Below, one piece after another: positions 53,109-62,888 of a stretch of DNA of 64,000 nt; the first letter of the stretch is position 1, and every line of letters begins with the position of its first letter. The notes below the pieces were generated by a model. That model worked only from the letters and a program-made list of their open reading frames with translations, was not told the DNA's origin and did no database searches. This DNA is from Longimicrobium sp. (GTDB lineage: Bacteria; Gemmatimonadota; Gemmatimonadetes; Longimicrobiales; Longimicrobiaceae), in assembly GCF_036388275.1 (NCBI RefSeq), contig NZ_DASVSF010000107.1, positions 77,890 to 141,889 on the forward strand. Direction: 5' to 3'. Position numbers and translations under genes: made by a program.

Positions 53109-53302
53109 CCCAGCCCCACGAGCCGCCGGCCGGCCTGTGCGGCTCGTGCGCCAACGTCCGCATGGTCGAAACGCGCAAGGGCTCGCGGTTCTACCTGTGC
53201 CAGCTCTCGGAAACGGATCCGCGCTTTCCGAAATACCCGCGCATTCCCGTGCTGCGGTGCGCCGGCTTCGTGCCGCTCGCGACGCCCCCGGAGGGCCCCT
53301 GA
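53105..53302 (+). CDS. Small four-Cys protein
   Basis: 65 residues from a GTG overlapping the DUF2339 stop by four bases. CGSCANVR and later LCQLSE and RCAGF give four Cys that may bind zinc or form disulfides. RKGSRFYLCQLSETDPRFPK resembles small conserved proteins from Gemmatimonadota-like genomes, function unknown. Confidence 0.7.
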   Translation: MTQPHEPPAGLCGSCANVRMVETRKGSRFYLCQLSETDPRFPKYPRIPVLRCAGFVPLATPPEGP

Positions 53303-53327
53303 CGTCGCGCGGAAAACCACGAACGAA

Positions 53328-53363
53328 CGAAAGAGGGCCCGGCGTTGGCCGGGCCCTCTTTCG
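53328..53363. terminator. Bidirectional terminator
   Basis: Perfect 16-bp stem (cgaaagagggcccggc and complement), loop gttg, between the four-Cys gene on plus and the lipoprotein gene on minus. AAAGA/TCTTT ends supply a T run on either strand. Confidence 0.92.
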
Positions 53364-53390
53364 CTGGCCGATCCCGCGGCCTCGCTGGTC

Positions 53391-53969
53391 TCAACTCCCG
53401 GTGATGCGTACCTGCACCGCCCGGGCGATGGCGCCTTCCAGCTCTCCCGTGCTGGAGCAGGTGACGGCGCCGCTGGACTCGGCGCTCGTGTACACACCCC
53501 CCACCACCGTACGCAGGCGGCTTCCCTCACCCTCGGGGGTCACGGACGAAAGGACCGAGAGGCGAACCGGGAAGGAGTTCGCCGCGGCGCCCTGCAGCCC
53601 CGTGTTCCCGCAGTCCAGGTAGGTGGAGATCGGTACCCGTCCCAGGCGCCCGCGGGCGCGGACCTGGGTGTTGCCCGTGGTGCGGTTCGGCGCGTCGATG
53701 GTGCCGATCGTGATCCCCAGGTCCTGGTACACGCCCGCCAGTACGCCGAACACGGCGTCGGGTGCGCGGGCGATCTGCGTCTCCGTCGCCGCCGCGTAGC
53801 TGTTCGTGGTGACGGACGTCACCTTAGAGCCGCCCCCGGCGTCGACGGTGCTGATCACCGTCGTCTTGCGGGTCACCCTTTCGGGGCCCCGGGTCGTCGC
53901 GGGTTGGGCGCCCGTCGCGCACCCCGCAACGGCCAGAACGAGCGTGGAAGCAAAGATAGTGCGTAGCAT
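53391..53969 (-). CDS. Lipoprotein of unknown function
   Basis: 192 residues. Lipobox LAVAGC with Cys17. The mature protein is strand- and Thr/Ser-rich; VFGVLAGVYQDLGITIGTID and VPISTYLDCGNTG look like a single folded domain. Not recognised. Two further Cys might form a disulfide. It is the last gene of the minus-strand block that starts with the plug protein. Confidence 0.7.
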   Translation of the reverse strand: MLRTIFASTLVLAVAGCATGAQPATTRGPERVTRKTTVISTVDAGGGSKVTSVTTNSYAAATETQIARAPDAVFGVLAGVYQDLGITIGTIDAPNRTTGNTQVRARGRLGRVPISTYLDCGNTGLQGAAANSFPVRLSVLSSVTPEGEGSRLRTVVGGVYTSAESSGAVTCSSTGELEGAIARAVQVRITGS

Positions 53970-54030
53970 TTGGCTCTCCGGAAAGGGATGGAAGGCAGTG
54001 CCAGGCGCGCCAGCGCTGCCACGAATTCAC

Positions 54031-54786
54031 TTACGCCTTTCGCCGGCTCCAGATCACGATCACGCCGCACCCCGTCTCCGGCCCGGCGAATTGCGGCGGT
54101 GTCTGGCTGGGCCCGCGGTACACCTCCATTGCCTCGATGGCGGCGACGTGGATGATGTCGTCGATGCCCTCGGCCCTCACCACCGGCATTCCATCCAGGA
54201 ACACCGCGGGCGGGCACGCCCGGCCCGTCCCCCCGGACCGCCCCAGCGACACGCCGGCGCGGCCCTGGATGGTGGCCCTTCGCACCCCGGGAATGGTGCC
54301 CAGGACGTCCGACATCCGCGCCCCGCGGGTACGAGCGATGTCGTCACGCCTCAGGAACAGCCCCGGCGCCGACCGCTCGCGCCCATAGAACCCCGCGCGC
54401 TCCAGGTCGGCCAGGTGCGGAGGCTCGGTCCGGCTGTGGATGACCAGCGGGTCCAGGTTGATGGATTCCACCGTCATGTGCAGGTCCACCTCGAGCGCCT
54501 CGCGCGCGCCCACGTCGAAGCCGGGGCTGGTCACGGGCCGGTAGCCGATGCGCTGGGCCTCGAGCCGGTAGCTGCCCGCGTTCCGCAGATCGAGCGAAAA
54601 GCCGCCGGCGGAATCGGACATTGTCCGCCCGATGCGCCGGCCTCCGGCGGTTACGGCCGTCACCTCGGTCGTGGGGATGGGCTGCATGGTCGCGCGGTCC
54701 ACGATCCGGCCGCGGACGGCCTGCCCGTCCAGCGCGGCGGCGGCGAAAAGGCAGAGGGTGGCGTGGAGAAAGGTGTGACGCAGCAT
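54031..54786 (-). CDS. Carboxypeptidase-regulatory plus TonB-plug protein without a barrel
   Basis: 251 residues with a signal peptide ending near ALDGQA. First a carboxypeptidase regulatory-like domain (VRGRIVDRATMQPIPTTEVT, DSAGGFSLDL), then a TonB-receptor plug-like domain (DIARTRGARMSDVLGTIPGV, PPAVFLDGMPV, IHVAAIEAMEVYRGP). A receptor would continue with a large beta-barrel, but the gene ends after the plug. It may hold or occlude a partner at the outer membrane. Located beside the susCD pair. Confidence 0.8.
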   Translation of the reverse strand: MLRHTFLHATLCLFAAAALDGQAVRGRIVDRATMQPIPTTEVTAVTAGGRRIGRTMSDSAGGFSLDLRNAGSYRLEAQRIGYRPVTSPGFDVGAREALEVDLHMTVESINLDPLVIHSRTEPPHLADLERAGFYGRERSAPGLFLRRDDIARTRGARMSDVLGTIPGVRRATIQGRAGVSLGRSGGTGRACPPAVFLDGMPVVRAEGIDDIIHVAAIEAMEVYRGPSQTPPQFAGPETGCGVIVIWSRRKA

Positions 54787-54906
54787 GGGGGTGCGCTCCG
54801 GGTTGGAGGCAGCGTTCGCTTCGTACCGCCGGCGGGGTGCCGGACGTGGCCGCGGGGAATGCCCTTGTGTAGCCTACGCGGGCCGTGCGCGTTTGTCCAG
54901 CCTTGT

Positions 54907-54942
54907 GGAAGGGGGTGCCGAAACATTTCGGCACCCCCTTCC
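54907..54942 (-). terminator. Terminator of the susCD operon
   Basis: Perfect 17-bp stem (ggaagggggtgccgaaa and complement) with a two-base centre, 41 bases beyond the susD stop on minus. Confidence 0.9.
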
Positions 54943-54983
54943 GGCAATCGGTCCTGCCGCAGTACCGCGGGGTCAGGCCTGGA

Positions 54984-56486
54984 TCAGGCCTGGTCCACGT
55001 TGCACTTGGACGGGTCGAACTGCGTGTTGTTGATCTCGGTGAACGGGATCGGCAGCGCTACGTCGTTGCCGAACACCCCGCCGGGGCCATAGAAGTAGGT
55101 GCCCGTGGGGAACACCGACGACTCCGAACGGCCGTACTGGCGGATCAGGCGGCGCATGTCGCCCAGGCGGTGGCCGGTCACGTACATCCACAGCGCGCGC
55201 TCGCGGAAGAGCAGGTCCACGCGCTCGGCCGCCGTGCCCGGATCGGTCAGCGGAGCCAGCGTCTGCGGGAACGTGACCTTGATGGCATCCGGAATGGCCG
55301 GGTACAGGATCGGGATCAGCGTGGAAGCCGAGGCCCGAAGCGTGTTCAGCGTCGTGAGCCACGCCGCGTCGCCCGCCGCCAGCTGCGCCTCGGCCTCGAT
55401 CAGGCGCGCCTCGACGCCCGAAGCAAGCGGCACGTCGGAGTTCTGGTCGACGTACCGGCGGTCGACGAACAGGTTCACGCCGCCCGCGAACCCGCCCCCT
55501 TGCGCGGCCCACGCCACGCGCGGGTCCATGTACGCGCGGAACGCCAGTCCCTCGCCCTCATCCGTCCTGAACCCGACGGTATCGGCCGGCGTCGCGCTCG
55601 CCGCCAGCTGGTCCGGGCGCTGGATGCCGCCCTCGTCGTTCGAGACGCCGTAGCGGCCGTTGGACTGCAGGTTCCAGATGGGGTTGGTCTGCGCCAACGA
55701 ATTGGCCGAGTGCTCGATGCGGAACACGTAGGTGGTGGGCACGCCCGCCACCGCCGCCGCCGCCGCCTGGTAGTTGCCGCGGTTCAGCTGGGCGCGGCCC
55801 AGCCCCACCTTGGCCAGGTTGCTCGTGGACTGCGCCGCCAGGGCGGAGGTCATTCGCACGATGGCGGTGTCGAACGCCGCCAGCGTGCTGATGCCGGGCC
55901 GGAACTGCGTGGTGTCGACCGGATTGATGGGGCCCATGTCCGGGATCACCGAGAACGGGATGTTGCCGCAGAAGCCCTCGGCAAGCGTCACGTAGGTGTA
56001 GCCCTCGATCGCGCGCAGCGTGGCCAGCGTGGCCGGAAGGGTCGCCGCACCACCGACGGCGCCCACGTTGAAAAATTCCGCTGCCGCCGCGGCGCGCCGT
56101 GCGTTCACGCGGGCAAGCTGCAGGCGTGCGTACGCAACGTCGGAAGTGTTGCCCAGCGCTGGCGGCTGCTGGTCGCGCTTGTCCGTCGCCTGCCGGGTGA
56201 CGAAGGTGTCGGCGGTGTACAGCTCGTCAGACAGCGCCCCCGATACCGTCAGGTAGGCGTCGTCGGCCGCGCCGCTGTAGGCGACGAAGAACGAGCGGAG
56301 CGCGCCGGCGTACAGCCCCGGCACCGACTCGGCGTTCTCCAGCTCTTCCGGCGACACCTGCTTCGGGTCGCGCACCGCCAGGAGCCGGTCCAGGTCGCAG
56401 GCGCCCAGCGGGAGCGCAAGCGCGCCCAGGGCAAGGATCCTGGGAAGAGGCCGAAGCCCCTTCCCGAAAATTCCAGTGGATTTCAT
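54984..56486 (-). CDS. SusD/RagB-like outer-membrane lipoprotein
   Basis: 500 residues. Lipobox LALPLGACDL at about Cys30. The SusD family features are EELENAESVPGLYAGALRSF near the N-terminus, helical repeats in the middle, and RVDLLFRERALWMYVTGHRL with GDMRRLIRQYG near the end. It caps the SusC barrel and binds glycans or peptides for import. The gene starts 16 bases after the susC stop. Confidence 0.93.
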   Translation of the reverse strand: MKSTGIFGKGLRPLPRILALGALALPLGACDLDRLLAVRDPKQVSPEELENAESVPGLYAGALRSFFVAYSGAADDAYLTVSGALSDELYTADTFVTRQATDKRDQQPPALGNTSDVAYARLQLARVNARRAAAAAEFFNVGAVGGAATLPATLATLRAIEGYTYVTLAEGFCGNIPFSVIPDMGPINPVDTTQFRPGISTLAAFDTAIVRMTSALAAQSTSNLAKVGLGRAQLNRGNYQAAAAAVAGVPTTYVFRIEHSANSLAQTNPIWNLQSNGRYGVSNDEGGIQRPDQLAASATPADTVGFRTDEGEGLAFRAYMDPRVAWAAQGGGFAGGVNLFVDRRYVDQNSDVPLASGVEARLIEAEAQLAAGDAAWLTTLNTLRASASTLIPILYPAIPDAIKVTFPQTLAPLTDPGTAAERVDLLFRERALWMYVTGHRLGDMRRLIRQYGRSESSVFPTGTYFYGPGGVFGNDVALPIPFTEINNTQFDPSKCNVDQA

Positions 56487-56502
56487 TGGTTCAGCTCACC
56501 GC

Positions 56503-59500
56503 TCAGAAGGAGAGGTCCAGGCGGACCGTGAAGTAGCGGACCGGCGGCTGCGTATTGAACTCACCTTGGTTGAAGTTCGATCCGCCGCCCGTCTCGTTGA
56601 TTTCCGGATCCAGCCCGGTGTAGTCGGTCCACGTCTTGAGGTTGCGGCCCGAGAACGTCACGCTGGCGCCGCGCAGCGCGGGCAGGTTCTGGCCCAGGCG
56701 GTCGGGCACGCCCACGCGCAGCGAAAGCTCGCGCCACTTGATGAATTCGCCGTCCTCGATGTAGCCGAACGCCGTGGCGCCCAGGCCCTGGGCCGCCGGG
56801 GCCGTGCTCGCCACGTAGCGCGCCTGGTCCGCGAGGTCCGCCTTCGGGTTGCCGGTGGCGTTGCACTGCGACTGCGTCTGGCTGCGGCAGCGGAAGTACT
56901 CCGTGAAGTTCAGCTGCTTGTGCCCGGCCCGGCGCTCGAAGAGCGTGGTGATGGACACGGTGCCGAACAGCGTGAGGTCGGCCGAGAACGACTGGGTGTT
57001 GGTGGGGAGCGACGGCCCCGCGTACGTGAAGTTGAGCGTGTCGCTGGTCAGGCCCTGCGCCTTGCGGAGGGCGTTCTGCGTGGGCACCACCAGGAAGCGC
57101 GACGAATCGACCTTCACCTCGCCGCGGCTGATCAGGCCGTCGTTGTTCGCGTCGGCGAAGGTGTAGGGCGTCGCGAAGAAGGCACCCGTGGGGAACCCTT
57201 CGCGGTGGTTCTGCGGGCCGCGCCCAAAGACGATGGGAGCGATGCCCGCGCCCAGCTCCTCGATTTCGTTATGCAGCGTGGTGAGCGCCAGGCGCACGTT
57301 CAGCCGGGTGTTCGTGCGGTCCAGGAGCAGCGCGTTGATTCCCAGCTCGGTTCCCGAGTTGCGGATGCTGCCCAGGTTCTGGAACACCTGGCCGCCCGCG
57401 AGGCCCTGCGACGGGGCAAGGGGCCGCTGCACCAGCGCGTCCTGCGAGCGCTTGGTGTAGGCGGTGAAGTCGGCGGCCAGACGGTCGTTGAACAGGCCCA
57501 CGTCAACGCCGGCCTCGTACTCCGTCGTGATTTCCGGCTTCAGGGTCGGGTTGCCCGTGGAGAACGGCACCGCCGCGATCTGCGTGGTGGCCGCAAGCTC
57601 CACCGGCACCGCGCGCGAAAAGCTCTCGGCGTCGCCGAACGACGGGCGAAGGCCGCTGCGGCCGACGGCGGTGCGCAGGCGCAGGTTGCTCAGGAACGTG
57701 GTCTGCGGGAAGAAGGGCTCCTCGCTGATCACCCACGACGCGCTGGCCGAGGGGTAGATCACGAAGTCCTCCACCAGCCCCGAGTTGCGGTCGCCGCGAA
57801 GGCTGGCGGCCACGAACAGGCGGTCGTTCAGCGCAAGCTCCTGCCGGCCGAAGATGCCGAAGATCTTGTTGTCGTAATCGTTCTCGTTCACCGCGAACTG
57901 CGCCGTGCTGCTTCCGCACGAATCGGTACCCACCAGGATGCCTTCACCGTAGCAGGTCACTTCGCCGAAACGCTGCTGCTGGTAGCTGAGGCCGGCCGTG
58001 GTGGTGGTGGTGAGCGCGTTCGACACCTCGAAGGTACCGACGGCGGTTCCGTTCAGGGTGTACTGGTAGTTGTTCGACCGCCGCCCGTCGCGGTACCCGA
58101 TGATGTAGCTGTTGGCCAGCGGCAGGTTGTTCGGATCGATCGTCTGCTGGTCGAACCGCGAGAAGAAGTCGAGGCCCGTATTGGCGTTCAGCGCCAGCCA
58201 CGACGTCGGGCGGAAGTTGGTGTTGGCGCCCAGGAGGAAGCGGTCCACCGACTGGTTCGCCAACACGTAGCGCATGTCGGCGTTGTTGTAGTTGAACTGC
58301 GCGCCCAGCCGCTTGCCGCCGCACGTGGGCGTCGTGCACTGCGTGGCGCCGGAGGCGAACGCGCGGCCGATCGTGGGGCTCTCCATCCCCGGGATGTACT
58401 GCCCCGGCCCGGTCAGGCCGTTGATCAGGGGGCTGAAGACGTTGTTGTCTCCCGAGGGCGACTGAAGGTCGGTGCGGATGTAGCCCGCGTTGACCTGGGC
58501 GGTCAGGTTGCCCCGCAGCTGCGCGTTGAGGTTGGCGCGAAGATTGGTGCGGCTGAGGGTGTTGTAGTCGATCACCCCGCGCTCGCCCTCGCGGTCGCCC
58601 GACAGGTAGTACGTGAGGTTCGCCGTGCCGCCGGAAACGTTCAGGCCGGCCTTGCGGCGCAGGCCCGTGGAGAACGGCGTGGTGCGGCGGTCACGGAACT
58701 GGTCGAAGCTGAACGTGGCCCCCTGCGTGCACTTGCCGGCCGCTCCCACCGCGCGGGTGGAGGCCTCGTTGGAGCAAAGGGTGATCCCGGTGGCGAACGT
58801 ACCCGTGGAGGGGTTGTAGATGGTGGCGTTCGGGTCGGTCGTGCCCTGCACCGTGGCGTAGTTCAGGGGATACTCGTTCACGTCCTCGATCGATCCCGAT
58901 TCCACGTACCCGCGCCACACCGTCTGGCCGGCGCGGCCGCGGCGGGTGGTGATCAGCAGCACGCCGTTGGCCGCCGCGGTGCCGTACAGCGCCGAGGCGG
59001 CGGGGCCCTTCAGGACCTCGATGTTCTCGATGTCGTCGGGGTTCAGGTCGTTCAGGCGCGTGGGCTGCTGGCCGCCGACCGCGATGCCGGCCGTGAATGC
59101 CGCTCCTGGCGGAGGGGCGGTGTTGGCGAGCACCCCGTCGATGTACACCAGCGGCTCGTTGCTCAGCGACAGCGAGTTGGCGCCGCGGATGCGGATGCGC
59201 TGCGAGGTGCCGGTGGTGCCGGCCGCTCCCTGCAGCGTCACGCCCGTGGTGCGGCCGGTGAGCACGTCGGCCACCTTCGTGATGGGACCCATGTTCAGGT
59301 CGCCCACGTTGATGTTCGACGTGTTGGTTCCCGCCTCACGGCGGCGCTCCTGCTGGCCCGTGACGGCGTTTACCACGACGCCTTCCAGCAGAACCGCCGA
59401 CGGCGACAGCTGGAAGTTGGCGGTGGTGGTCTGCCCGGCGACGATCGTGATCGACCGCGAGGAGGCGCTGCGGCCCACCAGGCTCACCGCCAGGGTGTGC

Positions 59501-59721
59501 GAGCCCGCCGACAGCTGGCCCATCCGATAGCGGCCTCCCGCGTCGGTCACTACCTGCTGAGTCGTTCCTTGAACCCGAACCTGGACGCCGCTGAGCGGCT
59601 CTCCGGTTTCGGACGCCGTCACCTGCCCCGCTACCTCGCCCCGACCCTGCGCATGCGCAGAGGAGGGGAGGGCAGCCAGGGCGAGCAGCAACGACGCACC
59701 GAGCGCACGAAGCTTCGACAT
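56503..59721 (-). CDS. SusC/RagA-like TonB-dependent receptor
   Basis: 1072 residues. ATG 59721 gives a signal peptide ending PSSAHAQ; a start 19 codons earlier is possible. Then a carboxypeptidase-regulatory domain (VAGQVTASETGEPLSGVQVR), TonB plug (GVVVNAVTGQQERR, VADVLTGRTTGV, IRIRGANSLSLSNEPLVYID) and a long beta-barrel ending in VRLDLSF with the C-terminal Phe. The signature GxxxVxxxI/VRIRG is intact. It imports a large substrate together with the SusD-like protein; substrate unknown. Confidence 0.95.
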   Translation of the reverse strand: MSKLRALGASLLLALAALPSSAHAQGRGEVAGQVTASETGEPLSGVQVRVQGTTQQVVTDAGGRYRMGQLSAGSHTLAVSLVGRSASSRSITIVAGQTTTANFQLSPSAVLLEGVVVNAVTGQQERRREAGTNTSNINVGDLNMGPITKVADVLTGRTTGVTLQGAAGTTGTSQRIRIRGANSLSLSNEPLVYIDGVLANTAPPPGAAFTAGIAVGGQQPTRLNDLNPDDIENIEVLKGPAASALYGTAAANGVLLITTRRGRAGQTVWRGYVESGSIEDVNEYPLNYATVQGTTDPNATIYNPSTGTFATGITLCSNEASTRAVGAAGKCTQGATFSFDQFRDRRTTPFSTGLRRKAGLNVSGGTANLTYYLSGDREGERGVIDYNTLSRTNLRANLNAQLRGNLTAQVNAGYIRTDLQSPSGDNNVFSPLINGLTGPGQYIPGMESPTIGRAFASGATQCTTPTCGGKRLGAQFNYNNADMRYVLANQSVDRFLLGANTNFRPTSWLALNANTGLDFFSRFDQQTIDPNNLPLANSYIIGYRDGRRSNNYQYTLNGTAVGTFEVSNALTTTTTAGLSYQQQRFGEVTCYGEGILVGTDSCGSSTAQFAVNENDYDNKIFGIFGRQELALNDRLFVAASLRGDRNSGLVEDFVIYPSASASWVISEEPFFPQTTFLSNLRLRTAVGRSGLRPSFGDAESFSRAVPVELAATTQIAAVPFSTGNPTLKPEITTEYEAGVDVGLFNDRLAADFTAYTKRSQDALVQRPLAPSQGLAGGQVFQNLGSIRNSGTELGINALLLDRTNTRLNVRLALTTLHNEIEELGAGIAPIVFGRGPQNHREGFPTGAFFATPYTFADANNDGLISRGEVKVDSSRFLVVPTQNALRKAQGLTSDTLNFTYAGPSLPTNTQSFSADLTLFGTVSITTLFERRAGHKQLNFTEYFRCRSQTQSQCNATGNPKADLADQARYVASTAPAAQGLGATAFGYIEDGEFIKWRELSLRVGVPDRLGQNLPALRGASVTFSGRNLKTWTDYTGLDPEINETGGGSNFNQGEFNTQPPVRYFTVRLDLSF

Positions 59722-60447
59722 GCTGATCCTCCTGATGGTTTCCCGATTTGATGTCACGAGCAGAGGTGCCCGCGACACCGCCCATCACCCCGCACTACAC
59801 GAGCCTGCGCCGACGGTCGGGAGGCTCGTGAGGGCGGAAACGCATCCCGGTACGCGCATGAACGGACGTTCGTCTCGTTCATGGCCGCGTTCCGAGATTC
59901 GCGGCGGGGATACCGCCGCACCACTTGAAGAGAACCCGGACACCCGGGCCGAGCACCGCCAGGTGACGGCCGCCGTGGCCGCCGCGTCACAGATCCGTTT
60001 ATATCCGGGGCTCAGGCGTGGCAACCGCGTGCCCGGTAAGATGTAACTGCATGGAGTGTATAGAGGATAGGGCACCGGAAGGCCTGTGTCAACGCCCGGG
60101 CCGCCGTTTGTTCGCGGCTCCGCTCGCCCACCATCGGTATACTACACCTTCGCCGCCCCGGTCCGCCAGCCGTCTGGTCGTGTCGCGCGGGGGTGGGAAC
60201 GAGCGCCCGGCGCGGCGTGGCGGGAGGGTTTCGCAACGTCGTTCACAACGTTGAACGAACCCGGCACCACCCATGCCAATGACTGCGAGTTTCGGGCCAC
60301 CACTGCTTCCCCGGACCGTTGCACGCGCCCCTGTTCCGGGTGCGCGATCGCCCATCCAGCATGCGCGCATTGCATTGGCGGACCGGTTGCGGACGATGCT
60401 CAGCGTTTGCCAGGCGGCCCCGCGGCGGGCTTGGCCAGCAGCACGGT
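59722..60447. other. Promoter-containing spacer upstream of susC
   Basis: About 726 bases between susC and the 3' end of glpD, both on minus. No gene is supported. It should hold the susC promoter; CTCTATACACT near 60050-60060 on minus could be a -10 box. A short inverted repeat gttca-N6-tgaac with caacgttg at its centre is at 60241-60256. Moderately AT-rich patches lie at 59990-60150. Confidence 0.5.
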
Positions 60448-62142
60448 TCAGCCGCCGAACCCGCGCGTCGCCTCGACCGACTTTCGATACGCATCCACCT
60501 GCGCCGCGGTCTGCGCCGCGGACCAGCCGATGCCTTCCTGCGCCGCCATCAGCCGCGCCACCCGTTCCGCCACCGCGAGCCCGCCGTCCATCGCCTCGTA
60601 GAACAGGTGAAGGCGGCGGACGAGGACGTCGTCGACGCTCATCGCCATCTCGGCGCGCACGGCGTGCACCACCTCGGCCCAGATGTAGGGGTGTCCCTCC
60701 ATGAGCCGCGCGGAAAGCGACGCGTCGCCGCGGGCGGCCCCGAGGATGGCGTCGGCGTCCTCGCCGTAGGCGCGCGCCAGGTGCTCGCCGGTGTCCGCGC
60801 CCAGCCCGGCCGCCACCGCCTCGCCGACCAGGCGCTCGCGGAAGGCCTCCCACGGCTCGCGCGGGTCGCCGGGGAGGGGAAGGTGCGCCGTAGGCGACAT
60901 CCCCGCCTGCACTCCCTGGGGCTTCAGTTCGCGCACGGCCCGGTCCACCAGCTGGCGGGCCATCACGCGATACGTGGTCAGCTTCCCCCCGCCGATGTTC
61001 AGCAGCCCGCCGGGGTCGCGCCAGATCTCGTGCTCGCGCGAGGTGGCGCTGGCCGTCAGCCCGTCGCCCGCGCCCCTGTGCGGGGCGAGGAGGGGACGCA
61101 CCCCCGCCCACGTGCTGACGACGTCGGACTCGGTGAGCTTCGCGCCGGGGAAGATGCCGTTGGCCGAGTCCAGCAGGTACTTCACGTCTTCCGCGTCCGC
61201 CCGCACCTCGGCGGGCGAGCCGGTGAAGTCGGTGTCGGTGGTGCCCACGTAGCTGAACTCGCCCCAGGGAAGCACGAACATCACGCGGCCGTCCACGGGC
61301 GAGCGGAAGGTGACGGCGTTGCGGTTGCCGATGCGTTCGCGGGGGACCACGACGTGCACGCCCTTGGTGGGCCGCAGCCGCGGCGCGGCGCCGGGATCCG
61401 CCAGCTTGCGCACGGAGTCGCACCACGGCCCGGTGGCGTTGATCACCACCCGCGCGCGTACCTCCATCGGCTCCGCGCCGGGGCGCAGGCAGTCGCGCAC
61501 GCGCGCCCCCACCACGGAGCCGCCCTCGCGCAGAAAGCCGACGACCGCCGCGTGCGGAACCACGGCCGCCCCCGCCTCGTGCGCGCCCCGGGCGTTGGCC
61601 AGCGTCAGCCGGGCGTCGTCCACCGACGCGTCGAAGTACCGCGCCGCGCCCACCAGCCCGTCCGTGCGCAGCCCCGGCTCTTCCTCGCGCAGGCGCGCGC
61701 GCGGAAGCATCGTGTGGCGCGCGATGTTGCGGAACAGGGAAAGGCCGTCGTACAGCCACATCCCCGCCTGCAGCTTGCGGTAGCCCACGGGCCCGCCGCG
61801 GTAGACGGGAAAGAGGAAGGGCAGGGGGTGCACCAGGTGCGAAGCCAGCCCCAGCAGGCGGCGCCGCTCGGCGCTGGCCTCGAAGACCAGGCGGAACTCG
61901 AAGGTTTCCAGGTAGCGGATGCCGCCGTGGATCAGCCGCGACGAGGCGCTGCTGGTGCCGCGGCCCACGTCGCCGGCGTCCACGAGGGCTACCCGCAGCC
62001 CGCGCCCCGCCGCGTCGCGCGCCGCCGCCGCGCCGGTGATGCCGGCGCCGATCACCAGCAGGTCCCAGGTTTCGCCCGGCAGCGACCGCAGGTGCTCGTG
62101 GCGCGCGGCGGCCGAGAACGGGGCGAACCCCTCGTCCGGCAT
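60448..62142 (-). CDS. glpD: Glycerol-3-phosphate dehydrogenase
   Basis: 564 residues; oxidises glycerol-3-phosphate to dihydroxyacetone phosphate with FAD at the membrane. The FAD site is LLVIGAGITGAAAARDAAGR, with TSSASSRLIHGGIRYLE, VINATGPWCDSVRKLA, NIGGGKLTTYRVMA and a C-terminal DAO-C domain. ATG 62142 gives a short leader before the dinucleotide fold. Probably the second gene of a transcript after the CheC-type gene, which ends 11 bases upstream. No glpK or glpF is seen. Confidence 0.94.
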   Translation of the reverse strand: MPDEGFAPFSAAARHEHLRSLPGETWDLLVIGAGITGAAAARDAAGRGLRVALVDAGDVGRGTSSASSRLIHGGIRYLETFEFRLVFEASAERRRLLGLASHLVHPLPFLFPVYRGGPVGYRKLQAGMWLYDGLSLFRNIARHTMLPRARLREEEPGLRTDGLVGAARYFDASVDDARLTLANARGAHEAGAAVVPHAAVVGFLREGGSVVGARVRDCLRPGAEPMEVRARVVINATGPWCDSVRKLADPGAAPRLRPTKGVHVVVPRERIGNRNAVTFRSPVDGRVMFVLPWGEFSYVGTTDTDFTGSPAEVRADAEDVKYLLDSANGIFPGAKLTESDVVSTWAGVRPLLAPHRGAGDGLTASATSREHEIWRDPGGLLNIGGGKLTTYRVMARQLVDRAVRELKPQGVQAGMSPTAHLPLPGDPREPWEAFRERLVGEAVAAGLGADTGEHLARAYGEDADAILGAARGDASLSARLMEGHPYIWAEVVHAVRAEMAMSVDDVLVRRLHLFYEAMDGGLAVAERVARLMAAQEGIGWSAAQTAAQVDAYRKSVEATRGFGG

Positions 62143-62153
62143 GGCGGAGATCG

Positions 62154-62765
62154 TCAGGGGGACGCGGCGGGACGGCCGGCGTCGGGAAAGCCGAGCGCCC
62201 GCAGCAGCGAGGTGAACGACACCTCGCTGTGGCTGAGGACGAAGATGCCCTCGAAGGTGGTGGCCAGGAAGGTGAAGTCGGTTTCGATCACCAGCCCGTG
62301 CGCGGCCTGGGGGGCCAGCTCGCTCCGCGGCCCCACCTTCATCTCGGGCGTGCCGATCATGATCCCCTTGCCCAGGAAGGTGCCCAGCACCCCCACGTAG
62401 GCCGCGCAGACGATGTTGCCCATCTCCATGAGCGCCGACTTTTCGAACGCGCCCACCTCCTGGTGCATGGACGGGTCGCGGCGCAGCATCAGCGCCACCA
62501 TGCGCAGGGCCGTCTCCGTCGCCAGCACCAGGGAGGCGCGCTCGCCGCCGGCCTCGCTGACACCGGTGATGGGCACGGTGATCACCACCAGGTCGCCGTC
62601 GCCGGGAAGGGCGGCGCCCACGCCGGCCCACTGGATGCGCGGGACGGAGATCATCACGGTCAGGCCGGTGAGGGCTGACAGGTTGGTGGCCGCGTGGCCG
62701 GCGCCGATGTTCACCACCTCGCGGATGGCGTCCATCTGCTTGGGGGTGACGGGGGTCTGGTTCAT
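62154..62765 (-). CDS. CheC/CheX-type phosphatase
   Basis: 203 residues from ATG 62765. The family marks are the two E-x2-N phosphatase motifs, REVVNIGAGHAATNLSALTG and ALMEMGNIVCAAYVG. CheC dephosphorylates CheY-P in chemotaxis. No other chemotaxis or flagellar gene is present here, so the target may be a stand-alone receiver. It overlaps no neighbour but shares an 11-base gap with glpD. Confidence 0.9.
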   Translation of the reverse strand: MNQTPVTPKQMDAIREVVNIGAGHAATNLSALTGLTVMISVPRIQWAGVGAALPGDGDLVVITVPITGVSEAGGERASLVLATETALRMVALMLRRDPSMHQEVGAFEKSALMEMGNIVCAAYVGVLGTFLGKGIMIGTPEMKVGPRSELAPQAAHGLVIETDFTFLATTFEGIFVLSHSEVSFTSLLRALGFPDAGRPAASP

Positions 62766-62853
62766 CGGGTCGTGGTGATGCGTTGAACGAATGGGCGACG
62801 AGAATGCGTTCGGCTGCCCCGGGCGATTTCCGGGCCGCGCCGCCGCGCGGGCG

Positions 62854-62879
62854 GGCACCCCCGCGCGAGCGGGGGTGCC
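62854..62879 (-). terminator. Terminator hairpin of the PEGA lipoprotein gene
   Basis: Perfect 11-bp stem (ggcacccccgc and complement), loop gcga, 10 bases after the PEGA gene stop on minus. No T run. Confidence 0.7.
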
Positions 62880-62888
62880 ACCCTTCGG

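Noticed and set aside
56476..59751. 1091-codon plus-strand open frame opposite susC
   Set aside because: It mirrors the receptor gene codon for codon, with composition of a shadow frame. The minus frame has a full SusC domain order.
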